From: Acinetobacter sp.
Lineage (GTDB): Bacteria; Pseudomonadota; Gammaproteobacteria; Pseudomonadales; Moraxellaceae
Direction of reading: 5' to 3'
NCBI GenBank assembly: GCA_030152275.1
Contig: JASLHF010000020.1
Coordinates: 1 to 23,307 of the forward strand
Length of the DNA: 23,307 bases
Positions 1 through 7,503 of the stretch are shown one piece after another (position 1 is the first letter of the stretch; each line of letters opens with the position of its first letter). The position numbers were made by a program, and so were the translations under genes. Below the pieces are notes generated by a model. That model searched no databases. It saw nothing but the letters and a program-made list of their open reading frames with translations, and was not told where the DNA came from.

Positions 1-1
1 T

Positions 2-802
2 CAGCTTAAACAAGCGAAAGTATCTGCACTTTTAATTCCAGGTATTGGTACGGTTGACCATTTGAAAATGGCACATGATGTCGGTGTAGCAACCATTCGT
101 GTGGCAACGCATTCAACTGAAGCCGATGTTTCTGAACAGCACATTACTGCTGCGCGTAAACTGGGCATGGACACAGTGGGCTTCTTGATGATGGCGCACA
201 TGGCTGCTCCTGAGAAACTTCTTGAAGAAGCGCAAAAAATGGTGTCATACGGTGCAAACTGTATTTATGTGACTGACTCTGCTGGCTATATGCTTCCACA
301 AGATGTGACTGACCGTGTCGGCATTTTGCGTGCAAACTTGGGTTCAGACATCGAAATCGGTTTCCATGGTCACCATAACTTAGGTATGGGTGTGGCAAAC
401 TCGATTGCAGCCGTTGAAGCGGGTGCCAAACGTGTTGACTTGGCTTCAGGCGGTCTGGGTGCAGGTGCAGGCAATACTCCACTTGAATTGTTTGTTGCGG
501 TGGCGAACCGTATGCAAATTGAAACAGGTGTAGACTTGTTCAAAGTACAAGATATTGCTGAAGAATTAGTTGTGCCAATGTTGCAGCAGCCGATTCGCGC
601 GGATCGTGACGCAGCAACTTTAGGTTATGCAGGTGTGTACTCTTCATTCTTGTTATTTGCAAAACGTGCCGAAGCAAAATATGGCGTATCGGCGCGCGAA
701 ATTCTACTTGAGCTTGGCCGTCGTGGTACGGTTGGCGGTCAGGAAGATATGATTGAAGACTTAGCATTGACAATGTCTAAAGCCAAAGAAGCAAATGCTT
801 AA
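2..802 (+). CDS. mhpE: 4-hydroxy-2-oxovalerate aldolase, 3' part (5' end off window)
   Basis: The frame is open from base 2 with no start needed, so the N-terminus lies outside the window; about 266 codons remain of a family that is usually near 340 residues. This enzyme splits 4-hydroxy-2-oxovalerate to pyruvate and acetaldehyde, the last step of meta-cleavage pathways, normally in a complex with an acylating acetaldehyde dehydrogenase. Seen directly: a TIM-barrel aldolase sequence of the DmpG/MhpE type, with the metal-binding GFHGHHNLG motif, a GLGAGAGN glycine loop and the C-terminal communication-domain type tail. It is followed by a strong terminator, so it is probably the last gene of a meta-pathway operon coming from the left. 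The hydratase and acetaldehyde dehydrogenase genes that usually accompany it are not visible and may lie upstream. Confidence 0.93.
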   Translation, partial: QLKQAKVSALLIPGIGTVDHLKMAHDVGVATIRVATHSTEADVSEQHITAARKLGMDTVGFLMMAHMAAPEKLLEEAQKMVSYGANCIYVTDSAGYMLPQDVTDRVGILRANLGSDIEIGFHGHHNLGMGVANSIAAVEAGAKRVDLASGGLGAGAGNTPLELFVAVANRMQIETGVDLFKVQDIAEELVVPMLQQPIRADRDAATLGYAGVYSSFLLFAKRAEAKYGVSAREILLELGRRGTVGGQEDMIEDLALTMSKAKEANA

Positions 803-823
803 TTTAGATTAAGCCGAAGCAAT

Positions 824-850
824 AAAAAGCGTCCGATAGGGCGCTTTTTT
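824..850 (+). terminator. Rho-independent terminator after mhpE
   Basis: An 11-bp stem (arms 824-834 and 839-849, one T-G wobble) closes a GATA loop and runs into six T residues. It lies 22 bases after the mhpE stop codon, so it should end the operon arriving from the left. Confidence 0.88.
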
Positions 851-929
851 ATGGCCGTCATTTCAGGCTTTTGAGTTTGATAAAAACTTGAATCGCCACC
901 TTTTCTGTATTTTATAGGAGGTATGAGAT

Positions 930-1058
930 ATGAAAGAATTAAAAAAATCAAAAGCAAACGTGAATAGGCGTATATATATTTTTAATTTGCTGATTTATGA
1001 GCGAAAAATAAGGCTACGCTCATTTTGTTTAAATCTAAATATTAATTTAAGTAATTGA
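930..1058 (+). CDS. Possible small ORF, 42 residues, unrecognised
   Basis: The ATG at 930 follows a textbook AGGAGG Shine-Dalgarno (916-921) at 8-base spacing, the best ribosome-binding site in this gap. The predicted peptide starts MKELKKSKANVNRR and is strongly basic, rich in Lys, Arg, Asn, Leu and Ile, with no membrane segment or known motif I can name. Against it: the DNA is very AT-rich, so a short open frame is expected by chance, and a 7-bp hairpin (997-1023) lies inside the frame. It could be a small regulatory or leader peptide, or spurious. Confidence 0.22.
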   Translation: MKELKKSKANVNRRIYIFNLLIYERKIRLRSFCLNLNINLSN

Positions 1059-1354
1059 TAGTTATATAATTAAAGTATATTGTGATCGTTTTATCTTATA
1101 ATTTAAATGAGGATGAATCTCAGCAAATGCGCTGGATTAAACATAAAAGCAATTAATAACCGTCATGCAATCGAAAAAAATAAAAATATATCGATTTATA
1201 TACTGTAAAACAGTCGTTTAGTTTCATCATGCGGTCTAAAAGCTTAAAAACAGTTATTGCTTAAATATCTAAAGGGAAATTGTGAATTTAAGCTTTAAGG
1301 TCGTAAAGCTCAGGTATAGAGCGAATTCTTAATACTGTAGTCGGATTTTTTTAC

Positions 1355-1382
1355 ATGGCATTGTTGAGCATGATAATGCCAT
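1355..1382. promoter_or_regulatory. Inverted repeat just upstream of porin start
   Basis: Perfect 8-bp arms ATGGCATT (1355-1362) and AATGCCAT (1375-1382) flank 12 bases and end 29 bases before the porin ATG. It could be a regulator operator or a hairpin in the 5' untranslated region. No poly-T follows, so it is not a standard terminator. Confidence 0.35.
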
Positions 1383-1411
1383 AGCTTAATCTGATTATTA
1401 GGAATTCAGCC

Positions 1412-2665
1412 ATGCGTCGTCAAAATTTATGGATAGCGATTCTTGCTGCGACAGCAACTTTAGGGACAGCTGCATCTCATGCAGCGTTTATTGACGATAG
1501 CCAAGTCCAGCTGAAGTTCAAAAATTTTTACTTGGACCGTCAAATTGAAGATACCCCAAATAAAAACTGGGGTTCATGGTCGCAGGGTGTGACACTGGAT
1601 GCGAAATCAGGCTATGCGGATATCGGCGGCGGCATTCAAGTCGGTGCAGACCTGCTGGTGCAGCATGCCTTTAAACTGAATGGCCGTGATGCCAATGCGG
1701 ACTTTATTTTGCCGCATGACGGTAAAGAGTCGAAGGACAACTTTGGCAAAGTGGGCGCAACCTTAAAAGCCAAAGTGTCAAAAACTGAATTGAAAGTAGG
1801 TGAATTGCTGCCGGTATCTCCAGTGCTGGTCTATGATCCTTCACGTCAGTTATTGACCACCTACAGCGGCGCATGGCTGGAGTCGAAAGACTTAAAAGAC
1901 ACCAAATTAACGCTGGCGTATGTGAACGGCATTAACAACCGATATGACAACCAGTTCCGTGATTTAACGCTGTTTGCTCCAGCAAAAGGCGCAAGCTATT
2001 ACGATAATGGCCCAGCATCTGACGGGATGTATATCGCAGGGATTGATCACCAATTTACCCCTGAAATTGGCGGCAGCTACTGGTATGCCGATGTACAGGA
2101 TATCTATCAGCAGCACTATGTCGGCGCAAGCTACAAAACCAAGCTGGGTGAAAAAGCCAAACTCGACAGCCATATCCGTTACTTTGATAACTCCGAGTCT
2201 GGCGATAAGCTGTACGGCGCTATTGATAACCAAGCCTTGTCTGTCGGCGCGAAAGTCAATTACGGCGCGCATACTTTGGGTCTGGGCTACCAGCAAATGT
2301 TTGGCGACAGCGCATTCCCGACATTGGGCGGATGGGTGCCGCAGCCGTACTTGGTGAACTGGGGCGTAGCGACGTTTACCGCCAAAAATGAAAAATCATG
2401 GGGCCTGACCTATGGCTATGATTTCTCTGAACTGGGCGCGAAAGGCCTGAATGCGACAGCAGTATATTTCTCCGGCTATGATGCAGACACCAACGGCAAG
2501 ACCAATCAGGATTCGAATGAACTGAACTTGATTGTGAACTATACGGTTCCAGAAGGTAAGCTGAAAGGTTTAGGTTTCCAAGCGATGTATATCGATGCAA
2601 ACTTTGATTATAAATCAGACCTGAAAGAATACCGTACAGCAGTCACCTATAACTATAAGTTCTAA
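1412..2665 (+). CDS. OprD-family outer membrane porin
   Basis: A 417-residue outer-membrane channel of the OprD family, which takes up small carboxylates and aromatic acids. Residues 1-24 form a signal peptide (positive MRRQN, hydrophobic core, cleavage after SHA), and the mature start AFIDDSQVQLKFKNFYLDR is typical of OprD-type porins. The body alternates short amphipathic strands with Gly/Tyr/Asp-rich turns, and the last residues end in the aromatic YNYKF needed for beta-barrel assembly. The length matches the family. AGGA at 1400-1403 supports this start. It has its own upstream region and terminator, so it is probably a single-gene unit. Its place between two meta-pathway genes and beside the hca run suggests phenylpropionate or cinnamate uptake, but the substrate is inferred from context only. 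Confidence 0.92.
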   Translation: MRRQNLWIAILAATATLGTAASHAAFIDDSQVQLKFKNFYLDRQIEDTPNKNWGSWSQGVTLDAKSGYADIGGGIQVGADLLVQHAFKLNGRDANADFILPHDGKESKDNFGKVGATLKAKVSKTELKVGELLPVSPVLVYDPSRQLLTTYSGAWLESKDLKDTKLTLAYVNGINNRYDNQFRDLTLFAPAKGASYYDNGPASDGMYIAGIDHQFTPEIGGSYWYADVQDIYQQHYVGASYKTKLGEKAKLDSHIRYFDNSESGDKLYGAIDNQALSVGAKVNYGAHTLGLGYQQMFGDSAFPTLGGWVPQPYLVNWGVATFTAKNEKSWGLTYGYDFSELGAKGLNATAVYFSGYDADTNGKTNQDSNELNLIVNYTVPEGKLKGLGFQAMYIDANFDYKSDLKEYRTAVTYNYKF

Positions 2666-2679
2666 GCGCTGCGCGGATT

Positions 2680-2716
2680 AAAACAGGGAAGCGGTATTGC
2701 CGTTTCCCTGTTTTTA
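2680..2716 (+). terminator. Rho-independent terminator after porin
   Basis: An 11-bp stem beginning CAGGGAAGCGG (one G-T wobble), a short TATTG loop and a run of five T. It starts 14 bases after the porin stop codon. Confidence 0.9.
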
Positions 2717-2970
2717 TATCTTTGGTCGTGAGTTTTATTTAAAACAAAAATACCCTAGCGTAAATAGGGGAATCTCTAAAGTTAAAATTATTATAAAACA
2801 ATAGGTTAAATTATATCTATTTTATTGTTTATGATCGTAATTTTGTATCAGTTTAAGCCTGTTGAACAGGTAATATGACAAGGTAAAAACACAAAATCCG
2901 CAAGAGTCCCCCTTATGTTTAAATCTGCTATGGATTGAAGCATAAGCACTACGCTATACGAGGAGCATGT
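2717..2970. other. Upstream region of the meta-cleavage hydrolase gene
   Basis: AT-rich sequence between the porin terminator and the hydrolase start. It should carry the hydrolase promoter, but I see no unambiguous -35/-10 pair and no clear operator. The only firm signal is the GAGGAG ribosome-binding site at 2960-2965. Confidence 0.4.
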
Positions 2971-3828
2971 ATGAGCACTGTTCAGATTCCTGACTATACA
3001 ACTGATTCATTCTTTGGTTTAGAAGATAAATGGATTGAAACTGCTGAAGGCGAATTAACGCATTACCACGAAGTAGGTGAGGGTACACCAATTCTATTTT
3101 TACACGGTTCAGGTACAGGTGTATCAGCTGCTGCGAACTGGTGGTTAAACTTACCGCAAATTGGTGAACAAGCACGTTGTATCGCAATCGACACGATTGG
3201 TTATGGTCAAACTGTGGTTGCGCCAAATACAGCGTATGGCATCCGTGCTTGGGTTGATCACGCGATCCGTACTTTAGATGCATTAGGTATCGAAAAAACG
3301 TGGTTAGTGGGTAACTCTTTGGGCGGCTGGTTAGCATTCCAATTGGCATTAGACTATCCAGATCGTGTACTCGGTATTGTGTCTATGGGTACTGGCGGTG
3401 CAAAACAAACCGCTGCACTAAAAGCGCACGCAAACCCAGTACTCACTGAAGAAGGTATCAAGAAAACCTTGTCTATGTTTGTGGTAAACAAAGACCTGAT
3501 CACTGATGAATTGGTAAAAGTGCGTTTTGCTTCTGCTGCAAATGACTACGCATCAAACCGTTTGATGGATGTTGTTGGCGCACGTGACCGTGACCGTTTC
3601 GAGTTCCCGCTTGATTTTGACAAAATGAAAGACATTACTGTTCCAGTATTGCTGATTCATGGTGTGCAAGACGTGGTGATTCCAGTATCACGTACTTGGG
3701 ATATCTTAAACACTGTTCCACATGCTGATGCGCACATTTTCAGCCAATGCGGTCACTGGTCTCAAGTTGAAAAAGCAGAAGAATTCAACACAGTAATTAA
3801 AGACTACCTCAAAGCGCGTGGCGTTTAA
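2971..3828 (+). CDS. mhpC: Alpha/beta-hydrolase, meta-cleavage product hydrolase
   Basis: A 285-residue alpha/beta-hydrolase that should cleave the C-C bond of the ring-fission product made by MhpB, giving 2-hydroxypenta-2,4-dienoate and succinate or fumarate. Seen: oxyanion loop LHGSGTG (44-50), nucleophile Ser116 in GNSLGG, Asp234 in GVQDVV and His262 in CGHWSQ, the standard catalytic triad. The GVSAAANWW region resembles DmpD/XylF-type semialdehyde hydrolases as much as E. coli MhpC, so the symbol reflects pathway role rather than proven orthology. An in-frame ATG exists at 2935, but ATG 2971 has GAGGAG at 2960-2965 and gives the usual length. It is monocistronic by position, with a very strong terminator behind it and a convergent gene beyond. 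Confidence 0.88.
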   Translation: MSTVQIPDYTTDSFFGLEDKWIETAEGELTHYHEVGEGTPILFLHGSGTGVSAAANWWLNLPQIGEQARCIAIDTIGYGQTVVAPNTAYGIRAWVDHAIRTLDALGIEKTWLVGNSLGGWLAFQLALDYPDRVLGIVSMGTGGAKQTAALKAHANPVLTEEGIKKTLSMFVVNKDLITDELVKVRFASAANDYASNRLMDVVGARDRDRFEFPLDFDKMKDITVPVLLIHGVQDVVIPVSRTWDILNTVPHADAHIFSQCGHWSQVEKAEEFNTVIKDYLKARGV

Positions 3829-3873
3829 TTTTATCTAGATGAAGATTATTTAGATAAATAGCCTCTAGATAAT

Positions 3874-3925
3874 AGCCAGTAAAAAAAGGATGACTTCGGT
3901 CATCCTTTTTTTACTGGCTTTTTTG
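3874..3925. terminator. Very strong hairpin terminator between convergent genes
   Basis: A perfect 21-bp stem (arms 3874-3894 and 3899-3919) closed by a TTCG tetraloop on a C-G pair, followed by a T run (3920-3925). It lies between the hydrolase and the convergent DUF1345 gene. On the minus strand the T-rich tract lies within the stem rather than after it, so termination should be strongest on the plus strand. Confidence 0.93.
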
Positions 3926-3964
3926 TTGGTTTCTTTTATTTATTTTTAAATCAGTCGATTAGGT

Positions 3965-4642
3965 TTAATTCTGAATGAGCCCCGCGACGACGTTAATAAT
4001 GATGGCAAGAATGGACGTATTAAAACCATAAGCCAATAAGATATGCACGATATTCAGCTGACGCATGCCGCGAGAGGTGAGGGAAACATCGGCGGTTTGC
4101 GCTGAGGTGCCAATCACATAGCTGAAATAGACAAAGTCGGAATAGCCCGGATCTTTGGTTTTAGGAAAGTCTAGGCCGCCATTGTCAGAACTTTGGCGCG
4201 CAAGATAAAAGTCATGCGCATAATGAATGGCAAAAATGGTATGCATAAACAGCCAGGCGCTGACAATCGTTAACCCGGACAGCGTAAGGTGTCCTGCACG
4301 GATTGCGCTGCTGTGCGGCAGATGATTGATTTCAACCACGATGGCAATAAAGCACATCACTAAAGTTAGCACAACCAATAACAAAATCAGCCATTTGCTG
4401 GCATCCTGCTGCTGCGCGCGCTGTAAAATATCCTGATGATCGGTGCGCCACAGCTTGCTCATGGTGAAAATTAAATAGGCTGAAACAGCCAAATTCCAGC
4501 TGATGAGCAGGCAGGTAGACCATGTCCAGCGGCTGAGGTATTGCAGCGCGCCGTACAGCAGCAGCGTGATTAAGAATAAAATAAAGAAATAAGGCCGGTA
4601 AATGACCCCGGATTTAATGCTGAAAAAGGGCCGAATTTTCAT
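3965..4642 (-). CDS. DUF1345 family inner-membrane protein
   Basis: A 225-residue membrane protein of unknown function. I recognise the DUF1345 pattern: several hydrophobic helices, a mid-protein IHYAHDFY segment, a GLDFP-type loop, then YSDFVYFSYVIGTSAQTADV and a C-terminal helix containing NVVAGL. About five transmembrane helices are visible. The frame could begin at 4669 (MLRLKKG), but the ATG at 4642 has an AAGGAA ribosome-binding site at good spacing and gives the usual N-terminus. It is transcribed toward the hydrolase and away from the aromatic operon. Its position between pathway genes may be coincidental, and no role in phenylpropionate metabolism can be read from the sequence. Confidence 0.85.
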   Translation of the reverse strand: MKIRPFFSIKSGVIYRPYFFILFLITLLLYGALQYLSRWTWSTCLLISWNLAVSAYLIFTMSKLWRTDHQDILQRAQQQDASKWLILLLVVLTLVMCFIAIVVEINHLPHSSAIRAGHLTLSGLTIVSAWLFMHTIFAIHYAHDFYLARQSSDNGGLDFPKTKDPGYSDFVYFSYVIGTSAQTADVSLTSRGMRQLNIVHILLAYGFNTSILAIIINVVAGLIQN

Positions 4643-4879
4643 TGTTGTTCCTTTTTTTAGGCGCAGCATCCTGCTTTGCGGTTGGAATATTTAGACATAT
4701 CGTATCTTGATGGCGCTAAACTTATTAGACTTAAGTTGTAAATTGCCGGCGCTGTCTGGAGTAAGCCGCCATAGTCTTAGTTAAATTTGTCCGTAATTTT
4801 CTATTATAAATGCAGAGCTGATTGATAAATCATGTCAGACGGATCGAGTATATGTATAGTAAACCGCCAAAAACTGACG
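4643..4879. other. Intergenic region upstream of the DUF1345 gene
   Basis: AT-rich DNA between the DUF1345 start and the terminator of the LysR gene. It should hold the minus-strand promoter of the DUF1345 gene. I find no open frame with a ribosome-binding site and no clear repeat in it. Confidence 0.4.
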
Positions 4880-4917
4880 AAAAAAAGCGCTATTATTTTT
4901 AAAATGAATAATAGCGC
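4880..4917 (-). terminator. Rho-independent terminator of the LysR gene
   Basis: Arms GCGCTATTATT (4887-4897) and AATAATAGCGC (4907-4917) form an 11-bp stem. Read on the minus strand it is followed by seven T residues (A run 4880-4886 on plus). It lies about 30 bases past the LysR stop codon. Confidence 0.88.
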
Positions 4918-4947
4918 AGAAAAACTTAAGATCTATACGGACAAAAA

Positions 4948-5853
4948 TCAGTCTTGATCACGGGCGATATTTAAATAAAACACTCGGGTCAGCAGTTCAA
5001 TGAACTTGTCGACTGCCGTCGAAATACTGTTTTTGCGGTAGCTGACATACAAATCTAAATATGGCAGTTCGATATCCAGCGGACGGATGACGGTATTGCT
5101 CATGGTTAGCGGTGCAATATAACCGGGTAGAATTGTGCAGCCTAAACCCATGCCTATGGAATTGATATTGAATAAGATGTTGTCAGCTTTTTGCACAATA
5201 TTAAATTCAATATTATTGGCTTTGGCAAAGTCCAAAATAGCCGTATGCAAGGTCAGCGACTGCTCTGCAGCTGGAATAATAAAATCTATACCATTCAATG
5301 CCTTAACTGGTATTCGTTCATATTTTGCCAATGGGTGGTCTTTAGGCAAAATGAAGATCAGCGGTTCGCGCAGCACAAACTGGCTTTCAATTTCCTCATT
5401 GTGAAAATTGTGACGGGTAAAAGTGACATCCAGTTCACCTTTTTTCAGCAATTTCATCTGTTCAACGTTGTTCAGACTCAATAGTTCGATTTTTAAATCG
5501 GGGTTCTGAACACGCAGGTTAGGCAGCACATAGGGAAAAATTTTCATTTCCGCCACAGGCACAAAGCCAATGCGCAGCATCTGCTGTTTGGCTTGTGATA
5601 CTTGACGCGCCATCGCGACAGCTTTATCTGCTTGTGCAAGGGTTAAGCGCGCCTGTTCTAGGAATACAGCGCCTTCTTCAGTCAGTTCAACCTTGCGCTT
5701 GGTGCGGTGCAGCAGTTTGACGCCGACATCTTCTTCCAAATCTTTGATCTGCTGGCTCAACGAAGGCTGAGCAGTATACAGTTTCAAAGCGGCCTTGCTG
5801 AAATTGAGTTCTTCAGCAACGGTAATAAAGTATCGAAGGTGACGTAATTCCAT
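4948..5853 (-). CDS. hcaR: HcaR-like LysR-family transcriptional activator
   Basis: A 301-residue LysR-type regulator. Residues 1-60 form the winged helix-turn-helix (MELRHLRYFITVAEELNFSK, then AQPSLSQQIKDLEEDVG). The effector domain carries IGFVPVAEMKIFPYVLPNLR and a GMGLGCTILPGYIAPL segment near residue 240, both closely matching my memory of E. coli HcaR. HcaR activates the hca operon in response to 3-phenylpropionate or cinnamate. The gene is divergent from hcaE with a 282-base shared region, the same arrangement as in E. coli, which supports the assignment. Like most LysR proteins it probably represses its own promoter and binds T-N11-A sites in the shared region. BenM/CatM-type regulators are the nearest alternative but fit the effector domain less well. 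Confidence 0.88.
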   Translation of the reverse strand: MELRHLRYFITVAEELNFSKAALKLYTAQPSLSQQIKDLEEDVGVKLLHRTKRKVELTEEGAVFLEQARLTLAQADKAVAMARQVSQAKQQMLRIGFVPVAEMKIFPYVLPNLRVQNPDLKIELLSLNNVEQMKLLKKGELDVTFTRHNFHNEEIESQFVLREPLIFILPKDHPLAKYERIPVKALNGIDFIIPAAEQSLTLHTAILDFAKANNIEFNIVQKADNILFNINSIGMGLGCTILPGYIAPLTMSNTVIRPLDIELPYLDLYVSYRKNSISTAVDKFIELLTRVFYLNIARDQD

Positions 5854-6135
5854 ATAATTCAGCCTAGTGAGTAATCCAAAAAATGTCTTACTATGAGTTC
5901 AGGTCAGTATAATCTATAAACAACTATGGCGTGAAGATGATTTTGATATTTAGGAAATAAATGGTCTTAGCGTTTTCATTGGTGTTTTAATATAAATAAT
6001 AACTATGCTAATAAGTTCTGAAAACTATTAATTAAAACAAAAAAAATATTTCACCAAAACCTGTCAAAAATCCATCATCGTTGAAAAGTTGAGTCTATTT
6101 GTTTGTGACCCCACGGTTGTCGCAGGAGAGCTTTC
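5854..6135. promoter_or_regulatory. Divergent hcaR-hcaE control region
   Basis: A 282-base AT-rich region between divergent starts that must hold both promoters. The hcaE ribosome-binding site AGGAG (6124-6128) is clear. A perfect dyad with T-N11-A form lies at 5947-5959. A weaker AACT/AGTT dyad lies at 6001-6017. I could not assign -35/-10 boxes with confidence. Confidence 0.6.
5947..5959. promoter_or_regulatory. Candidate LysR-type (HcaR) operator, T-N11-A dyad
   Basis: TATTT-AGG-AAATA is a perfect 5-bp dyad that fits the generic LysR T-N11-A motif. It is 94 bases upstream of the hcaR start codon and about 177 upstream of hcaE. AT-rich DNA produces such dyads by chance, so this is only a candidate. 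Confidence 0.28.
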
Positions 6136-7503
6136 ATGAGTGGAAAAATTGATGTTCGCGAAATCGACGCTTTAGTCGATGCGCAAAATGGACGTATCTC
6201 GCCATCCATCTATACAGATCCAGATTTATACGAACTCGAACTCGAACGAGTTTTTGGTCGTACTTGGTTATTCCTTTGCCATGAAAGCCAAATTCCTAAG
6301 GCGGGTGATTTCTTCAATACCTACATGGGTGAAGATCCAATCATCGTGGCGCGTCAAAAAGACGGCTCAATCAAAGCATTCTTAAACCAATGCCGTCACC
6401 GTTCAATGCGCGTGAGCTTTGCAGACTGCGGTAACACCCGTGCATTTACTTGCCCATACCACGGCTGGTCTTACGGCATTGACGGCTCACTGAAAGATAT
6501 TCCGCTGGAAGAGCGCGCGTTCCCTCAAGGCGCTTGCAAAGAGCATTGGGGCCTTGTTGAAGTAAACCGCGTTAAGTCTTACAAAGGCTTGGTATTTGGC
6601 TGCTGGGATGAAACAACACCAGATTTAGAAGAGTACATGGGCGATATCGCTTGGTACTTAGATGGCGTTCTTGACCGTCGTCCAGGCGGTACAGAAATCA
6701 TCGGCGGTGTACACAAGTGGGAAATCGAGTGTAACTGGAAATTTGCAGCTGAACAGTTCGCATCTGACCAATACCACGCATTGTTCTCTCACGCATCTGC
6801 CATCCAAGTTTTGGGTGCAAAACCAGATGACGAATCATCGAAGAAATTAGGCGCTGCGCAAACAGCCCGTCCAGTGTGGGAAACTGCCAAAGACGCGATC
6901 CAATACGGATCACGCGGTCATGGTTCAGGCTTCTTCTTCACAGAAAAACCAGACGCTAACGTTTGGGTTGACGGTGAAGTGGCGAACTACTTCCGTGAAA
7001 CTTACGAAGAAGTGAAAGAACGTCTGGGTGAAGTTCGTGCACTGCGTCTTGCAGGTCACAACACTATGTTCCCAACACTGTCTTGGTTGAACGGTACTGC
7101 AACACTTCGTGTATGGCACCCGCGCGGTCCAAACAAAACTGAAGTATGGGCATTCTGTATTGCAGACGCTGAAGCATCTCAAGAAGTGAAAGAAGCATTT
7201 GAACGTTCTGCGACTCGCGCATTCGGTCCTGCTGGTTTCCTTGAACAAGATGACTCTGAGAACTGGATTGAAATTCAAAAAGTTTTACGCGGTTATAAAG
7301 CCCGTCAAAACAAATTGATTATGGAAATGGGTAAAGGTAACGAGAAAGTACGTGAAGATGGTATTCCAGGTATTACCAACTACATTTTCTCAGAAACAGC
7401 TGCACGCGGTATGTACCGCCGCTGGGCTGACTTATTGATTCATGAAAAATGGGAAGACGTTGAAGCTGCGGCTGACGAATATGAGAAGGAGCTTATGAAA
7501 TGA
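6136..7503 (+). CDS. hcaE: 3-phenylpropionate/cinnamate dioxygenase, large (alpha) subunit
   Basis: A 455-residue Rieske non-heme iron oxygenase alpha subunit. With HcaF, ferredoxin HcaC and reductase HcaD it adds O2 across the 2,3 positions of the ring of 3-phenylpropionate or cinnamate to give a cis-dihydrodiol. Seen: Rieske cluster ligands Cys86-X-His88 and Cys106-X2-His109 (CRHR, CPYH); catalytic iron ligands His214 and His219 in DQYHALFSH with bridging Asp211; and a C-terminal EQDDSENW (370-377) supplying the carboxylate ligand. Length is normal. It is the first gene of the run, with AGGAG 7 bases before ATG, and its stop overlaps the hcaF start (ATGA), indicating translational coupling. 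The symbol follows E. coli; the hca genes of Acinetobacter baylyi ADP1 for hydroxycinnamates are different genes. Substrate is inferred from the whole cluster. Confidence 0.93.
   Translation: MSGKIDVREIDALVDAQNGRISPSIYTDPDLYELELERVFGRTWLFLCHESQIPKAGDFFNTYMGEDPIIVARQKDGSIKAFLNQCRHRSMRVSFADCGNTRAFTCPYHGWSYGIDGSLKDIPLEERAFPQGACKEHWGLVEVNRVKSYKGLVFGCWDETTPDLEEYMGDIAWYLDGVLDRRPGGTEIIGGVHKWEIECNWKFAAEQFASDQYHALFSHASAIQVLGAKPDDESSKKLGAAQTARPVWETAKDAIQYGSRGHGSGFFFTEKPDANVWVDGEVANYFRETYEEVKERLGEVRALRLAGHNTMFPTLSWLNGTATLRVWHPRGPNKTEVWAFCIADAEASQEVKEAFERSATRAFGPAGFLEQDDSENWIEIQKVLRGYKARQNKLIMEMGKGNEKVREDGIPGITNYIFSETAARGMYRRWADLLIHEKWEDVEAAADEYEKELMK

Larger units (their letters stand above)
851..1411. 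other. Long AT-rich upstream region of the porin gene
   Basis: About 560 bases lie between the mhpE terminator and the porin start, longer than any other gene-free gap here except the repeat region. It contains a possible 42-codon ORF (930-1058), a loose sigma70-like pair TTGATA (1055-1060) and TATTGT (1078-1083) with 17-base spacing, and three inverted repeats. These are ATGAGCG/CGCTCAT at 997-1023, AGCTTTA/TAAAGCT at 1291-1310 and ATGGCATT/AATGCCAT at 1355-1382. Which of these are functional is not clear from sequence alone. Confidence 0.5.

Noticed and set aside
144..482. 112-codon minus-strand open frame inside mhpE
   Set aside because: It is a shadow of a well-supported coding frame, with a low-complexity Ser/His/Gln-rich translation and no family resemblance.
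2935..2970. Extended N-terminus of the meta-cleavage hydrolase from ATG 2935
   Set aside because: The extra 12 residues are not family-like and the strong GAGGAG site serves ATG 2971.
5135..5484. Plus-strand open frames inside the LysR gene
   Set aside because: They lie antisense to a clear HcaR-like protein and show no motif or ribosome-binding site.
6001..6017. AACT/AGTT dyad as second LysR site
   Set aside because: Only 4-bp arms in AT-rich DNA, so it is not distinguishable from chance.
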